DNA from: Thermodesulfomicrobium sp. WS
GTDB taxonomy: Bacteria > Desulfobacterota > Desulfovibrionia > Desulfovibrionales > Desulfomicrobiaceae
Assembly: GCF_027925145.1 (NCBI RefSeq)
Contig: NZ_AP027130.1
Span: 1,736,001 to 1,800,000 of the forward strand
Reading direction: 5' to 3'
DNA length: 64,000 bases
The notes beneath the pieces are model-generated. The model saw only the letters and a list, made by a program, of their open reading frames with translations, ran no database searches and was not told the DNA's origin. The position numbers and the translations under genes are program-made. Positions 51,387-60,454 of this stretch are shown in pieces (the first letter of the stretch is position 1; each line of letters begins with the position of its first letter).

Positions 51387-51959
51387 TTATTTGAGAATCC
51401 TGCGGCGAATCATCTCCCCTTCTCCAGGATACACGGTACGATCGGCAGCAACTTCTCCGTGGGGCCATACCTCTGGCCGCGGGGTGCTGCCTTCCGTGGC
51501 TGCTGCCGGCGGATGGGTATCGGTCAAGACAGGATGGCGGCGCACGTCACATTCCGGCACCGGCCAGCTGAACTCGATGGGGATGTTGTTGGGGTCAAAG
51601 GCGTACACCGAAAGGATGAACCCATGGTCGATCACCTCGGATACCCAGAAGCCTGCGGCCTCCAGCCGGGCCTTGACTTCCCACAGGTCGTCCTTCTCGG
51701 CCACGCCGATGGAGACGTGATCAAAGGCCACCGGGCCGCGCACCGGCACGCCATGGTCCTTCTCCGCGACTGGCTCCACCCCGGGCCACTCGAAAAAGGC
51801 GATCATGTCGTACTCGGAAATCTGGAAAAAATAGTGGCGATATCCCGGGTGCCCAAGGCTCACCACCATGGGCATGCCCAAAAGGTCCCGCCAGAAGCGG
51901 ATGGTCCTTTGCATGTCCGCAGTCACCAAGGCCAAGTGGTTGATACCGGTATACCGCAC
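51387..51959 (-). CDS. VOC/glyoxalase-superfamily protein with C-terminal extension
   Basis: About 190 residues. Two beta-alpha-beta modules have metal positions His in GINHLALV and Glu in FFEWPG, then His in FDHVSIGV and Glu in PIEFSW. A Pro-rich tail of 40 residues follows. It may be a dioxygenase or lyase; no substrate is evident. The GTG start has AGGAGG eight bases upstream. Confidence 0.85.
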   Translation of the reverse strand: MRYTGINHLALVTADMQRTIRFWRDLLGMPMVVSLGHPGYRHYFFQISEYDMIAFFEWPGVEPVAEKDHGVPVRGPVAFDHVSIGVAEKDDLWEVKARLEAAGFWVSEVIDHGFILSVYAFDPNNIPIEFSWPVPECDVRRHPVLTDTHPPAAATEGSTPRPEVWPHGEVAADRTVYPGEGEMIRRRILK

Positions 51960-51981
51960 CGCACGCCTCCTGATGAAGAAC

Positions 51982-52009
51982 AAAAAAGGCAGAACCTCCA
52001 GGTTCTGCC
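51982..52009 (-). terminator. Terminator of tRNA-His
   Basis: On the minus strand GGCAGAACC/GGTTCTGCC forms a perfect 9-bp stem with a 4-nt loop, then six T. It lies just after the tRNA and before the VOC gene. Confidence 0.9.
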
Positions 52010-52022
52010 GTGCGTCTTGTTT

Positions 52023-52099
52023 TGGGGTGGATGACGCGACTTGAACGCGCGACCGCCTGGGCCACAACCAGGAGCTCCACCAACTGAGCTACATCCACC
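52023..52099 (-). tRNA. tRNA-His(GTG)
   Basis: Acceptor GTGGATG/CATCCAC with an extra G at -1 (52099), discriminator C and encoded CCA. The anticodon loop TTGTGGC gives GTG. All arms pair. Confidence 0.95.
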
Positions 52100-52230
52100 A
52101 CATCCTCGCGGCGTCCGCCGTCGAGGCGCTCTCTTTGGCCGAAGTCCCCCCTGCTCGTCAAGGAGTTTTCTGCATGAGCACCCAAGTCGCCGTCCACTTC
52201 CCAGGCTGGGCCTGGATGCCCCTGCCGCTG

Positions 52231-54771
52231 CTACACGGCAAGGGCCGTCACGATGCGATCCAAAACAGCCATGAGCTGATGGATATCGAGAGGTTTGGTC
52301 AAAAAGTACCCCATGCCCGCATCCCGGGCCCGAGCCTCGTCTTCGGGAAGGGCATGGGCGGTGAGCGCCACCAAGGGCATGGCGGCCATGCCGGCAAACT
52401 CTGGATAACTGCGAATGGCGCGGGCGGTCTGCAAACCGTCCATCTCCGGCATCTGGATGTCCAAGAAGGCCACGTCATAATGGTCTGCACGCAGCCGCGC
52501 CAACGCCTCCAAACCATTGACCGCCTCCTCCACGTGGCAGCCCAATTTTTGCAGCAATGCCCGGGCCATGAAACGGTTGACGTCGTCGTCCTCCACCACG
52601 AGCACCTTGAGGCCGTATTGCGGCAGGCCCTCGTGCGAGGACGACATCGTCTCTTCGGCCGGCGGCGCAACCCGCCGGGCAGGCACGCAGACCGCAATCC
52701 AAAATCCTTCGCCCGGGGCCGTATCCACGGTGATGGTCCCACCCATGAACTCCACCAGGCGCTTGACCACGGCAAGCCCCAGCCCCGCGCCCTGATACTT
52801 GCGGGTCAGGGAGGCGTCTTCCTGGCGGAAGCGCTCGAAGGCGCGGGGCAGATGGGCGGCAATCATGCCGATACCCGTGTCTTCCACCTGCAACAGCAGG
52901 CGCTGCCGGCCATCGGCGCTGGTGAGCGCATCCACACGCACCACCACCTCTCCGTGAGGGGTAAACTTGGCGGCGTTGCCCACCAGATTCATGAGGATCT
53001 GCCGCAGCCGTGCGGCATCGCTCTCCACCCACAGGTGCTCTTCGGCCTCCAGCCGCAATTCCACGCCGCTTCGCTGCGCCTGGGTGCGCACCAAGGCCAA
53101 GGCGTGGTTTGCCACGTCCACTACGTCCACAGGAGCGCGCTGCGCGGCAAACCCGGCGGCAGCGCGGCTGAGTTCCAGGATATCCGTGAGCACCCGCAAG
53201 AGATTGCGGGCAGAATCCAGGGCCACGGCCACCTGCTCCGCCTGCTGCGGCGGGAGGTTTTCCAGGCGCAGCAGTTGCAGCACGCCCATGATGCCGTTCA
53301 AGGGAGTGCGCAGCTCATGGCTCATGTTGGCAAGAAACTCGTCCTTCATGCGGCTGGCCTCTTCGGCCTGGCGGCGGGCTTCCTCCTGGGCGCGCAGGAG
53401 CTTCTCCCGTTCGGTGACGTCCACCAGCGATACCACGCCGTAGAGGCGCCCCTGCTGCCGCAAAGGCACAAAGGCATACTCCACGATGCGCCCGGAGGGC
53501 AGTTCCATGACCCCGCGCTGGGAGTGGCCGGCCAGCACCGCCACTCCAAAGGGCCAGCTCCAAGAAGGACTCTGCCAGAGGGGCGCGCCGGAGCCATCAT
53601 CCAAGAGCACCCGTGCGGCCTCGTTGACCAAAACCGGCCGCCCCATGGCGTCCAGACCCAAGATCCCCTCGGCCACGCTCTCCAAGATCGAGCGGTTGAG
53701 GGAGGCCAAGGCCTGCACATGGGCCAGTTGGTCCTCCAGATTGAGGTTGAGCTGGACATTGTCCAACTCCCGTTGGCGCACCTCCTGCGCCATATGGTTC
53801 AGGCTCTCGGCCAGGGCGTCCAATTCCAGCATGCCGGGCGGTCGCACCCGGGCGTCGTACTCACCGGCGGCCACGGCCGAGGCCTGCCGCGCCATGTCGT
53901 CAAGGCATTGCGTCACCCAATGGGCAAGGCCCCGGGCCACCAGGCCTCCCACGATCAGGCCGATCCCCCCCAATAGGGCAAAAAAGGAGGCCCCCCACAG
54001 CACCGGACGGCGCAGGCTCTCCTTGGAAAGACGCACCACAACCAGCCACCCCACTGGCTGGATCCGCCCTGCAGCCCCCAAGAATCGGGCATCCTCCACC
54101 TCGCGAATCCCCCAGTCTTCAAGGTCGACGACCGACCCAAACCACGTATCTATCTGGCGCTCCAGCACACGCCTTGCCTCGGGGTGGGCAATGAGACGGC
54201 CCTGGTGGTCCGCCATGGCCACCTCCACGTGCGCCGACGAAAAGCTTCGCACCAGTTTCTGAACACTGCGTAAATCCAAGGCTGCAAGCAGGACGCCGTC
54301 GCCGCCCTGTACCCCTATCTCCACACTCGGAGCGCCCGAGCGCGGATCCACGAGAACGTCGGAAATATACGCCCCATGCTGCCATGTCCCGACCACTCCT
54401 GGATGCCGGGAGAGATCCCAGCCCACAAGCCCGGGATCCGAACTCGCCTGCACGATCCCATCCCGGCCGACCACCAGCAGGCGGGAGAACTGGGGATAGA
54501 GGTGCTCCAAACGCACGACTTCTTCCTGCAGACGCACCGCAGGAATCCGCTCCAAGTCCTGCAGGCAGGTATGCAGCGTCGCCTGAGCGAGGAGCAACGC
54601 ATCCTGGCTGGCCTGCACCGCCACCCGGACGATGTCTTGGCAATGGTCTTCGGCCACGGAGCGCACATGCAGCCACCACAAGGCAGAGCCCATCAGGACG
54701 AGCACCACGGCGCCGACAGTAAGAAGCGCGACCACCCGCCGCAGCACAAACTGGAAGAAGCTCTGCGTCAC
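52231..54771 (-). CDS. Hybrid sensor histidine kinase with dCache-like, HAMP, PAS and REC domains
   Basis: A 846-residue protein. One N-terminal helix (10-34), a periplasmic Cache-type sensor (about 37-255), a second helix (about 258-285), HAMP, a PAS domain (about 360-455), HisKA with MSHELRTPLN, HATPase (NLVGNAAKF, DTGIGM, GAGLGLAVV) and a C-terminal receiver with Asp in FLDIQMPEMDG. It ends a four-gene unit after two binding-protein lipoproteins. The GTG start overlaps the preceding stop. No Hpt or output domain is seen. Confidence 0.93.
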   Translation of the reverse strand: MTQSFFQFVLRRVVALLTVGAVVLVLMGSALWWLHVRSVAEDHCQDIVRVAVQASQDALLLAQATLHTCLQDLERIPAVRLQEEVVRLEHLYPQFSRLLVVGRDGIVQASSDPGLVGWDLSRHPGVVGTWQHGAYISDVLVDPRSGAPSVEIGVQGGDGVLLAALDLRSVQKLVRSFSSAHVEVAMADHQGRLIAHPEARRVLERQIDTWFGSVVDLEDWGIREVEDARFLGAAGRIQPVGWLVVVRLSKESLRRPVLWGASFFALLGGIGLIVGGLVARGLAHWVTQCLDDMARQASAVAAGEYDARVRPPGMLELDALAESLNHMAQEVRQRELDNVQLNLNLEDQLAHVQALASLNRSILESVAEGILGLDAMGRPVLVNEAARVLLDDGSGAPLWQSPSWSWPFGVAVLAGHSQRGVMELPSGRIVEYAFVPLRQQGRLYGVVSLVDVTEREKLLRAQEEARRQAEEASRMKDEFLANMSHELRTPLNGIMGVLQLLRLENLPPQQAEQVAVALDSARNLLRVLTDILELSRAAAGFAAQRAPVDVVDVANHALALVRTQAQRSGVELRLEAEEHLWVESDAARLRQILMNLVGNAAKFTPHGEVVVRVDALTSADGRQRLLLQVEDTGIGMIAAHLPRAFERFRQEDASLTRKYQGAGLGLAVVKRLVEFMGGTITVDTAPGEGFWIAVCVPARRVAPPAEETMSSSHEGLPQYGLKVLVVEDDDVNRFMARALLQKLGCHVEEAVNGLEALARLRADHYDVAFLDIQMPEMDGLQTARAIRSYPEFAGMAAMPLVALTAHALPEDEARARDAGMGYFLTKPLDIHQLMAVLDRIVTALAV

Positions 54772-55871
54772 GGCGTCTCCTCAAGGGGTTCGTAGCGACC
54801 ATCGCGCACCACCACCAAGCGATAGTCGTGGATCGCATCGCCGGTGGCATCAAAGCGGATCTCCCGCTCCAGCCCTTGGTACACGGGCACTGCCAAGACG
54901 GCCTCTTTGATGGCCGCCCCGGTCAATCCCTGGGCGCGGCCCATGGCGTCCAGAAGGATCCGGGCCGCGTCATAGCTCCAAATAGCGGCAAAGGAAGGCT
55001 GCCGACTGTAGCGCTGCTGAAAGGAATCCTGAAACCGGGACATCTCTGCGGAAGGCCGCATATCGTTACCCACGAGCACCATGCCCTCCACGGCCCTGCC
55101 GCCTAGGGGAATCAGGTCCGTGGTCTGGGCCCATTTGGCAGCCACCAGCCGCGCACCTACCCCGGCCTTCCGCAACTCCTGGGCCATGGCCGCAGCGTGC
55201 AGGGAATTGGAGACCAGAACGACCGCCTCCGGGGCCAAGGCACGGATACGCGCTGCCAGACTTGGGGCGTCGAAGGGATCGCCTTGTCCGTAGGTCAACG
55301 TCTGGCCGGAAAGCCCCAGCGGCCGAGCGGTGTGCCAAAAGGCCGCCGCCACGTCGTTGGTGTACTCGGCGTTGTCCGCGTCCTGCACCAGGACGACCTG
55401 GGCGGCCCCCTGGACGTGGAGATGGCGCGCCAGCACCCCCCCCTGGTCTGCGGCCTTGGCGATGGAGCGCACCAACATGTCGTCACGGCCGGAAAGCAGT
55501 TCCGTGGACATGGTGGGCGAAAAGAAGAGGATCTCCGGGTGGCGCTCCATGGCCGCCAAGGTCACCCGGGCGTGCCGGCTCACCATGGGCCCGAGGATCG
55601 CCACCACCCCTTGGGAAGCGACCTCTTCCAGGGCTGCGGCGCAATCCACCTCATCGGTGCCGGCGTCGCGGACCACCACCTCCACCGGCCGGCCGTGGAT
55701 GCCGCCCTTGGCCGCCACCTCCGCCACGGCCAGAAGCACCGCGTCCCGGCCATCCACCCCCAATTCCGCATACGGCCCGGTGAGTCCTGCCACGAATCCG
55801 ATACGCACCGGAGGGGCATCACAGGCCACCACCAGCAACGCCGCCCAAAAACACCACACCACGCGCATCAT
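54768..55871 (-). CDS. LivK-like periplasmic binding lipoprotein, second copy
   Basis: A 367-residue type I binding protein (Peripla_BP_6). A lipoprotein signal ends LVVACDAPP, with Asp after the lipid Cys. VRIGFVAGLTGPYAELG and VVVRDAG are the family start; the fold continues to LDAMGRAQGL and VYQGLEREIRFDA. The N-lobe and extreme C-terminus are nearly the same as in the gene before; the middle differs. No permease or ATPase is nearby, so it likely signals to the kinase. Confidence 0.92.
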   Translation of the reverse strand: MMRVVWCFWAALLVVACDAPPVRIGFVAGLTGPYAELGVDGRDAVLLAVAEVAAKGGIHGRPVEVVVRDAGTDEVDCAAALEEVASQGVVAILGPMVSRHARVTLAAMERHPEILFFSPTMSTELLSGRDDMLVRSIAKAADQGGVLARHLHVQGAAQVVLVQDADNAEYTNDVAAAFWHTARPLGLSGQTLTYGQGDPFDAPSLAARIRALAPEAVVLVSNSLHAAAMAQELRKAGVGARLVAAKWAQTTDLIPLGGRAVEGMVLVGNDMRPSAEMSRFQDSFQQRYSRQPSFAAIWSYDAARILLDAMGRAQGLTGAAIKEAVLAVPVYQGLEREIRFDATGDAIHDYRLVVVRDGRYEPLEETP

Positions 55872-57004
55872 AAGCCCTCCACGGGACGAAAGGATCCGTC
55901 CGCCACCTTCAGGAGCTGATAATCATAGAGGATATCACCGAAGGCATCGAAGCGGATCTCCCGCTCCAACCCCTGATACACCGGCACGGCCAAAATGGCC
56001 TCCTTGATGGCAGCTCCTTCCAGACGCTTGGCCCGGGCCATGGCATCGAACAGGATGGAGACACAGTCATAGGTCCATACCGCGCCGTACGAGGGCTGTC
56101 GGCCATAGCGCCGCTGGAACGCCTCCTTGAACGGCGTCAGCTTGGGGCCAGCGCGCCAGGCGTTGCCCACCACCAAGAGACCTTGCATGTCCGCCGCCTC
56201 GGCCACTTCCGGGACCCCGGCCCATTTGGACGAGAGCAGAGGCAGATCCGGCCGGTGGGCACGCAGGGCGCGCACCAGGGCCATGGTCTGGGGGGCATTT
56301 GCCGCCAGCACCACGGCCTGCGGCTGGTACGTCAGGGCCTCCGCAGCCAAGGCATCTGCAGGACAGCCCTGCGAGCCCGCATAGCGCACAGTCTGCACGA
56401 CCTGTACTCCCCAGCGCCCTCCAGCGGAACGCAGGCCCAGCACAACGTCTCCGGTATAGGCTGCATTGCCCGTATCCTGAATGACCACGATCCGCAGCCA
56501 GCCTTGCTGGGCGGCATACGCGGCCATGAGCGCCCCTTCGTCCTCGGCCTTGGCGATGGAACGCACAAACATGTCGTCGCGGCCAGAAAGGAGACTCGTG
56601 GACATGGTGGGAGAAAAGAAGAGCACCTGCGGGTGACGCCCCATGGCCGCCAAAGTCACCTGGGCGTGGCGGCTCAGCATGGGGCCCACGAGGGCCACCA
56701 CCCCCTGATCGGCGACGTCATCCAACGCCACGGCGCATGCCGCCGCATCCATGCCGGCATCGCGCACCACCACCTCCACGGGACGGCCCTGGATTCCCCC
56801 CTTGGCGTTGGCCTCAGCCGCGGCCAGGAGCACCGCGTCCCGGCCGTCCACTCCAAGATCCGCATACGGCCCCGTCAGCTCCCCCACGAAGCCAATGCGC
56901 ACCGGAGGGGAATCGCAACCGATACCAGACAGTATCACTAAAAAGAAAAAAATATACTTGACGAATAGATAATTTTCTGAAAAAGGAGTTCGCACAGCCC
57001 ACAT
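55868..57004 (-). CDS. LivK-like periplasmic binding lipoprotein, first copy
   Basis: About 378 residues with signal LVILSGIGCDSPP; the lipobox has Gly at -3, a little unusual, and Asp follows the Cys. The fold matches the adjacent paralog. A longer start exists, but the ATG at 57004 has GGAGGTTGCAG before it. Its end overlaps the second copy in ATGA. Confidence 0.91.
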   Translation of the reverse strand: MWAVRTPFSENYLFVKYIFFFLVILSGIGCDSPPVRIGFVGELTGPYADLGVDGRDAVLLAAAEANAKGGIQGRPVEVVVRDAGMDAAACAVALDDVADQGVVALVGPMLSRHAQVTLAAMGRHPQVLFFSPTMSTSLLSGRDDMFVRSIAKAEDEGALMAAYAAQQGWLRIVVIQDTGNAAYTGDVVLGLRSAGGRWGVQVVQTVRYAGSQGCPADALAAEALTYQPQAVVLAANAPQTMALVRALRAHRPDLPLLSSKWAGVPEVAEAADMQGLLVVGNAWRAGPKLTPFKEAFQRRYGRQPSYGAVWTYDCVSILFDAMARAKRLEGAAIKEAILAVPVYQGLEREIRFDAFGDILYDYQLLKVADGSFRPVEGL

Positions 57005-57020
57005 CTGCAACCTCCTACCC

Positions 57021-57044
57021 ACCCTCCCTCCGGGGAGGGTTTTT
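57021..57044 (+). other. Hairpin with U-tract reading on the plus strand
   Basis: ACCCTCC and GGAGGGT pair with a 6-nt loop and are followed by TTTTT on the plus strand. No plus-strand gene ends here; on the minus strand it is only a weak hairpin between the TPR gene and the first binding protein. Confidence 0.35.
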
Positions 57045-57868
57045 CATGTCCCCTGGGCCCGGGCCACGGCGCGGGCCAGTTTTGCCGCCTCCTGGTGCCG
57101 GGGGTTGAGGGAGAGGCAAATGCGCACGGCGTTGGCGGCGTGCTCCAGCTTGCCGGCCTCGTACATGGCCCGACCGAGATTGAAATACAGGTTTTCGTCG
57201 TCCGGGCAGATTTCCAAGGCGCGGGTATAGTAGCGCTCGGCCTCGTCGTAGAGTTTTTGCTTGCGCAGGGCGATGCCGAATTCGTTGAACAGGTGCTTGT
57301 GGGCTGGGTCCATGAAGCCGTCGAGGCTCACCAAATGCTCGAACACTGTTTGCGCCTTTTCCGGCTGACCGTACTGGAGATAGGTGAGCCCCAGGCCGAA
57401 GAGGGCGCGCACGTTGTCTTCGTCCATGGCCAGGGCGCGGTTGTATTCGAGTTCCGCCGAGTACGGCTGCCCGTTTTTGCGATGGCGGTCGCCGCGGGCG
57501 ATGGTCTTGCGCAGCTCCACCATGGCCGGCCGGATCTTCTTGAGAAAGACGTCCACTTCCGGCTGGTACTGCGTCACCAACTCGGCAAGGGTGATCTCCT
57601 GAGGCTTGCCCACCGGCAGCCAATGGTCGTTGAGGGTCTGCAGGGCCAAGACATCGTCGTCCACCTGCCGGGCATAGTAGTAGACGGTGCTCTCTTCCTT
57701 GCGACTCGTCGTGCCCGTGCCGATCTTGATCTCCTGGCGCTTGGAGCAGGCGCACTCCAACCCCAAATCCGCGGCGGTGCAGTACTGGGAGAGTTGCTCC
57801 AGCGTATAGGCCTCTTGGCCGCCCGCCTCGGCCTCACGCAATTGCGGTGCAGAACAGATATTTTCCAT
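57044..57868 (-). CDS. TPR-repeat protein
   Basis: About 274 residues. An N-terminal part with a possible Cys-x-Cys pair (LECACS) is followed by a stretch of unknown type, then about four TPR repeats (from about residue 125: AELEYNRALAMDEDNVRALFGLGLTYLQYG, then AERYYTRALEICPDDENLYFNLGRAMYEAG). It may serve as an adaptor. It lies 39 nt upstream of the two binding lipoproteins and may be part of that operon, though no strong promoter is visible between. Confidence 0.8.
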   Translation of the reverse strand: MENICSAPQLREAEAGGQEAYTLEQLSQYCTAADLGLECACSKRQEIKIGTGTTSRKEESTVYYYARQVDDDVLALQTLNDHWLPVGKPQEITLAELVTQYQPEVDVFLKKIRPAMVELRKTIARGDRHRKNGQPYSAELEYNRALAMDEDNVRALFGLGLTYLQYGQPEKAQTVFEHLVSLDGFMDPAHKHLFNEFGIALRKQKLYDEAERYYTRALEICPDDENLYFNLGRAMYEAGKLEHAANAVRICLSLNPRHQEAAKLARAVARAQGT

Positions 57869-58008
57869 AGGTCCCTATGTGGTGCTGTTGAGCAGCCCCT
57901 TTTCCCAACGGACGCGCCGCGCTCCAGACGCGGATACAACTCGCGGCCTTGAGATCATCCATATCGAGTATCCGCCTCCACCGCAACGCCCTCCCTTGGC
58001 AACCACGC

Positions 58009-58055
58009 AAAAAACAAACGGGTCTGTCCGGAAGGGGCTTTTCCGAACAGACCCG
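58009..58055 (-). terminator. Terminator after the 147-residue gene
   Basis: On the minus strand CGGGTCTGT...ACAGACCCG with further pairing (CGGAA/TTCCG) makes a long stem, then TTTGTTTTTTG. It ends the DUF493-hypothetical unit. Confidence 0.88.
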
Positions 58056-58079
58056 CCATGGGGCAGGGCGGTGCATCCG

Positions 58080-58523
58080 TCACGCCACGGCGTGCACCGG
58101 CCCGCGACGGGCTGCGGCCAGACGCTGGAGGACACCCAAGGCAGACTCCAGGCGGTCGGCCATCAGGCTGTTGCCTTGGGTCGTGGCATGGGCAAGGCGG
58201 GCCTCGAATTCCGCTATCCAGTCCACCCGCCCGGCGGCATCGGCGCGGGTGCGAAGTCCACCGGCCCCGGCGGCAGGGTCTTGGGACAACGTCGCGCATT
58301 GCTCCACGGTGATGACCCCGGCGTCACACAGCGCCTGGGCGACCTGGGCAAGCTCTGCCGGGGTGGCAGCGCGCACATCGAGACGGCTTGCTGCTGCATG
58401 CCATGGCGAAGGGACGGGCGCCGAGGCGTGCGCCTTGGGAGCGGCAGCCGAAGCAGTAAGGGAGCGGATCAACGAAAACGCGGTATTGGCAATGCCAAGG
58501 GCGGCCAGGGGGGCGATGGTCAT
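58080..58523 (-). CDS. Hypothetical protein, 147 residues
   Basis: A 147-residue, Ala-rich protein. The N-terminus is hydrophobic (TIAPLAALGIANTAFSLIRSL) and may anchor it. The middle (TPAELAQVAQALCDAGVITVEQCATL) looks helical. No family recognised. The ATG follows GGAGGAAAGCCC. It shares a unit with the DUF493 gene. Confidence 0.68.
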   Translation of the reverse strand: MTIAPLAALGIANTAFSLIRSLTASAAAPKAHASAPVPSPWHAAASRLDVRAATPAELAQVAQALCDAGVITVEQCATLSQDPAAGAGGLRTRADAAGRVDWIAEFEARLAHATTQGNSLMADRLESALGVLQRLAAARRGPVHAVA

Positions 58524-58595
58524 GGGCTTTCCTCCGCACGGCAAGGATTGCCGTTTGCCTGGAAGAAAAGCACAAAGCGGGCCAAGAGCAACGGG

Positions 58596-58847
58596 CTACA
58601 GCAAGAAGCGCACCCCCGGACAGGAGGAAAGGCTGTGGGCCAGGACGTCCAAGTGGTCGCGGCTCGGCACCACCACCCGCACGCTGTAGGTGACGTATTT
58701 CCCGCCCCGGGAAGCGCGGCCGCGCACCGGACGCTGCGCATACCCATAGCGGTCGAGCACCTTGCCGATGGCGCTTTGGGTGGCGGGGGTGTCCTCGGCG
58801 ATCACGCGAAACTCCCAAGCCAAGGGAAACTCCAATTCCAATTGCAT
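58596..58847 (-). CDS. DUF493 family protein (YbeD-like)
   Basis: An 83-residue ferredoxin-fold protein: LEFPLAWEFRVIAED and GKYVTYSVRVVVPSRDHLDVLAHSLSSCPGVRFLL match PF04359. The family is probably allosteric, function unknown. A strong GAGGAGGAG site precedes the ATG. Confidence 0.9.
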   Translation of the reverse strand: MQLELEFPLAWEFRVIAEDTPATQSAIGKVLDRYGYAQRPVRGRASRGGKYVTYSVRVVVPSRDHLDVLAHSLSSCPGVRFLL

Positions 58848-58968
58848 AGACTCCTCCTCGTGGCCGCGGCCTTTTGGAGAAAACCCTGCCCCCCGTCAAG
58901 GCGGCCTCGAACGCTTGCGCCGGACACGCATCTTCCGCCAAGAACGCGTTTTTGCACGCGTACCGGCG

Positions 58969-58997
58969 TTGACACCCCATCGTCCTCTCCCTAGAAC
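58969..58997 (+). promoter_or_regulatory. Promoter of the 59-61 kb operon
   Basis: TTGACA and TAGAAC are separated by exactly 17 nt, and the start codon lies 44 nt after the -10. This is a good sigma-70 promoter in otherwise GC-rich DNA. Confidence 0.75.
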
Positions 58998-59040
58998 CAT
59001 TCCGGCCACGGCCCCACGCCCTGCTTGCAAGGATCAAAGC

Positions 59041-59952
59041 ATGTATCTCGAAGATTCCGAAGACACCGCGGTGCTTCCCGAAGGCCGAGCCAAAGAGCTC
59101 AAGCTCTTCACCGTCTGTCTCAAAAAGTTCATCCGCAAGGTTTTTGAGCACATGGTGGCCACCCGCTTTGCCTCCTGGCAGGAGCTGGCCATCCATGAGC
59201 AAGACGGCATGGTGTACCCCATCTACAACTACGTGCTCGACCGCGATGACCCGCGGTGTGCGTCCTTCTACCCCGAGCACGGCCTGGATTTGGACAACGG
59301 CCAGATCCTCCTGGCCGACCTGTCCGTCTCCGCCATCCTGGAGGAAGAAGGGGCCGTGGGCCTCGAGTTCTATCTCTACGAGACCACGTCCATCGTCCCC
59401 TTTGTGTGCGACAACTTCGAGGCCATCCAGCACGAACGGCCGAGCATGAGCCATTTCCGCCGCGCGGAAGACGCAGACTTCGAGGCCCTTTACGAAGAGC
59501 TCAAAAGAAGCAACCTCTTCGATGACCTCTATTACGAGCTCAACAAATCCATCCTGCTCATCGAACTGAGCGAACGCGAGATCCTCACCGATATGAAGCA
59601 GGAGGCATTACGCATCCTCGCCGGGGTCTTCAGCCGGGCAAAATCCATCACCAACCTCAGCACCATCGCCAACACGGACATCAAAGAGTGTCGCCTCGAC
59701 TTCACCGCCGACGATCGCCGCTTCTCCGTGGTGGTGCTCAACGGGCACGACGCATTCAACAACCCCGTGTATTCCTCGGTGATGACCTTGCCGGAATACA
59801 AATCCATCGCCCATTACGTGGATTTGGATACGTGGTACGAAAAACTGGTCAAGGTCCTGCGGGCCAAGAATGTGGACAACCCCGAGGCCGTCATCCTCGA
59901 CGCCCTGCGCCCCCTGGACCGCCCGGTGCGCACCGCAACCCCCAAACCTTAA
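59041..59952 (+). CDS. Conserved hypothetical protein, 303 residues
   Basis: A soluble, acidic protein of about 303 residues. No domain recognised; an alpha/beta mix is likely (LLIELSEREIL, RRFSVVVLNGHDAF). The start is set by AAGGATC and the promoter above. It precedes the adenosine-specific kinase gene by 9 nt, so they are probably co-expressed. Confidence 0.75.
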   Translation: MYLEDSEDTAVLPEGRAKELKLFTVCLKKFIRKVFEHMVATRFASWQELAIHEQDGMVYPIYNYVLDRDDPRCASFYPEHGLDLDNGQILLADLSVSAILEEEGAVGLEFYLYETTSIVPFVCDNFEAIQHERPSMSHFRRAEDADFEALYEELKRSNLFDDLYYELNKSILLIELSEREILTDMKQEALRILAGVFSRAKSITNLSTIANTDIKECRLDFTADDRRFSVVVLNGHDAFNNPVYSSVMTLPEYKSIAHYVDLDTWYEKLVKVLRAKNVDNPEAVILDALRPLDRPVRTATPKP

Positions 59953-59961
59953 GGAGCACCC

Positions 59962-60444
59962 ATGGAGCTCTCCCTCGTCCCCATCCACAATCCGGCCCAA
60001 GACAACGTCATCCTCGGCATGTCCCATTTCATCAAGACCGTGGAGGACGTCCACGAGGCCATCGTGAGCACCGTGCCGCGGGCCCGCTTTGGTCTGGCCT
60101 TTTGCGAGGCCTCGGACCGCTGTCTGGTACGGCTTACCGGAACGGACGACGAACTCATCGCCCTGGCCCGGGACAATGCCTTGGCCATTGGCGCGGGGCA
60201 CAGCTTCGTCCTCTTTCTGCGGGACATGTACCCCATCAACATCCTGCGCACCCTCAGACAGGTGCCTGAAATGGTGCGTTTTTTCTGCGCCACCGCCAAC
60301 CCCGTGCAGGTGATCGTGGCAAAGACCGATCAGGGTAGGGGCATTCTCGGCGTGGTGGACGGATTTTCTCCCAAGGGCGTGGAAGGCCCGGACGACGTGG
60401 AGAAGCGCCGGGCATTCTTGCGCACCATCGGCTACAAATTTTAA
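59962..60444 (+). CDS. Adenosine-specific kinase family protein
   Basis: A 160-residue protein of PF04008. Its markers are VEDVHEAIVSTVPRARFGLAFCEASDRCLVR and NPVQVIVAKTDQGRGILGVVDG. Members are known from thermophiles and archaea; the biochemical role is poorly settled. It lies between a hypothetical gene and a TrxB-like gene. Confidence 0.88.
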   Translation: MELSLVPIHNPAQDNVILGMSHFIKTVEDVHEAIVSTVPRARFGLAFCEASDRCLVRLTGTDDELIALARDNALAIGAGHSFVLFLRDMYPINILRTLRQVPEMVRFFCATANPVQVIVAKTDQGRGILGVVDGFSPKGVEGPDDVEKRRAFLRTIGYKF

Positions 60445-60454
60445 GGAGGCTCGT

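Noticed and set aside
52115-52161. TTGACG box before tRNA-His on the minus strand
   Set aside because: The matching -10 (CCAAAG) is too poor to call a promoter.
52174-53976. Plus-strand frame starting after a good AAGGAG site
   Set aside because: It lies mostly antisense to the hybrid kinase and has His/Gly/Gln-rich low-complexity content typical of shadow frames; the kinase side has all domains.
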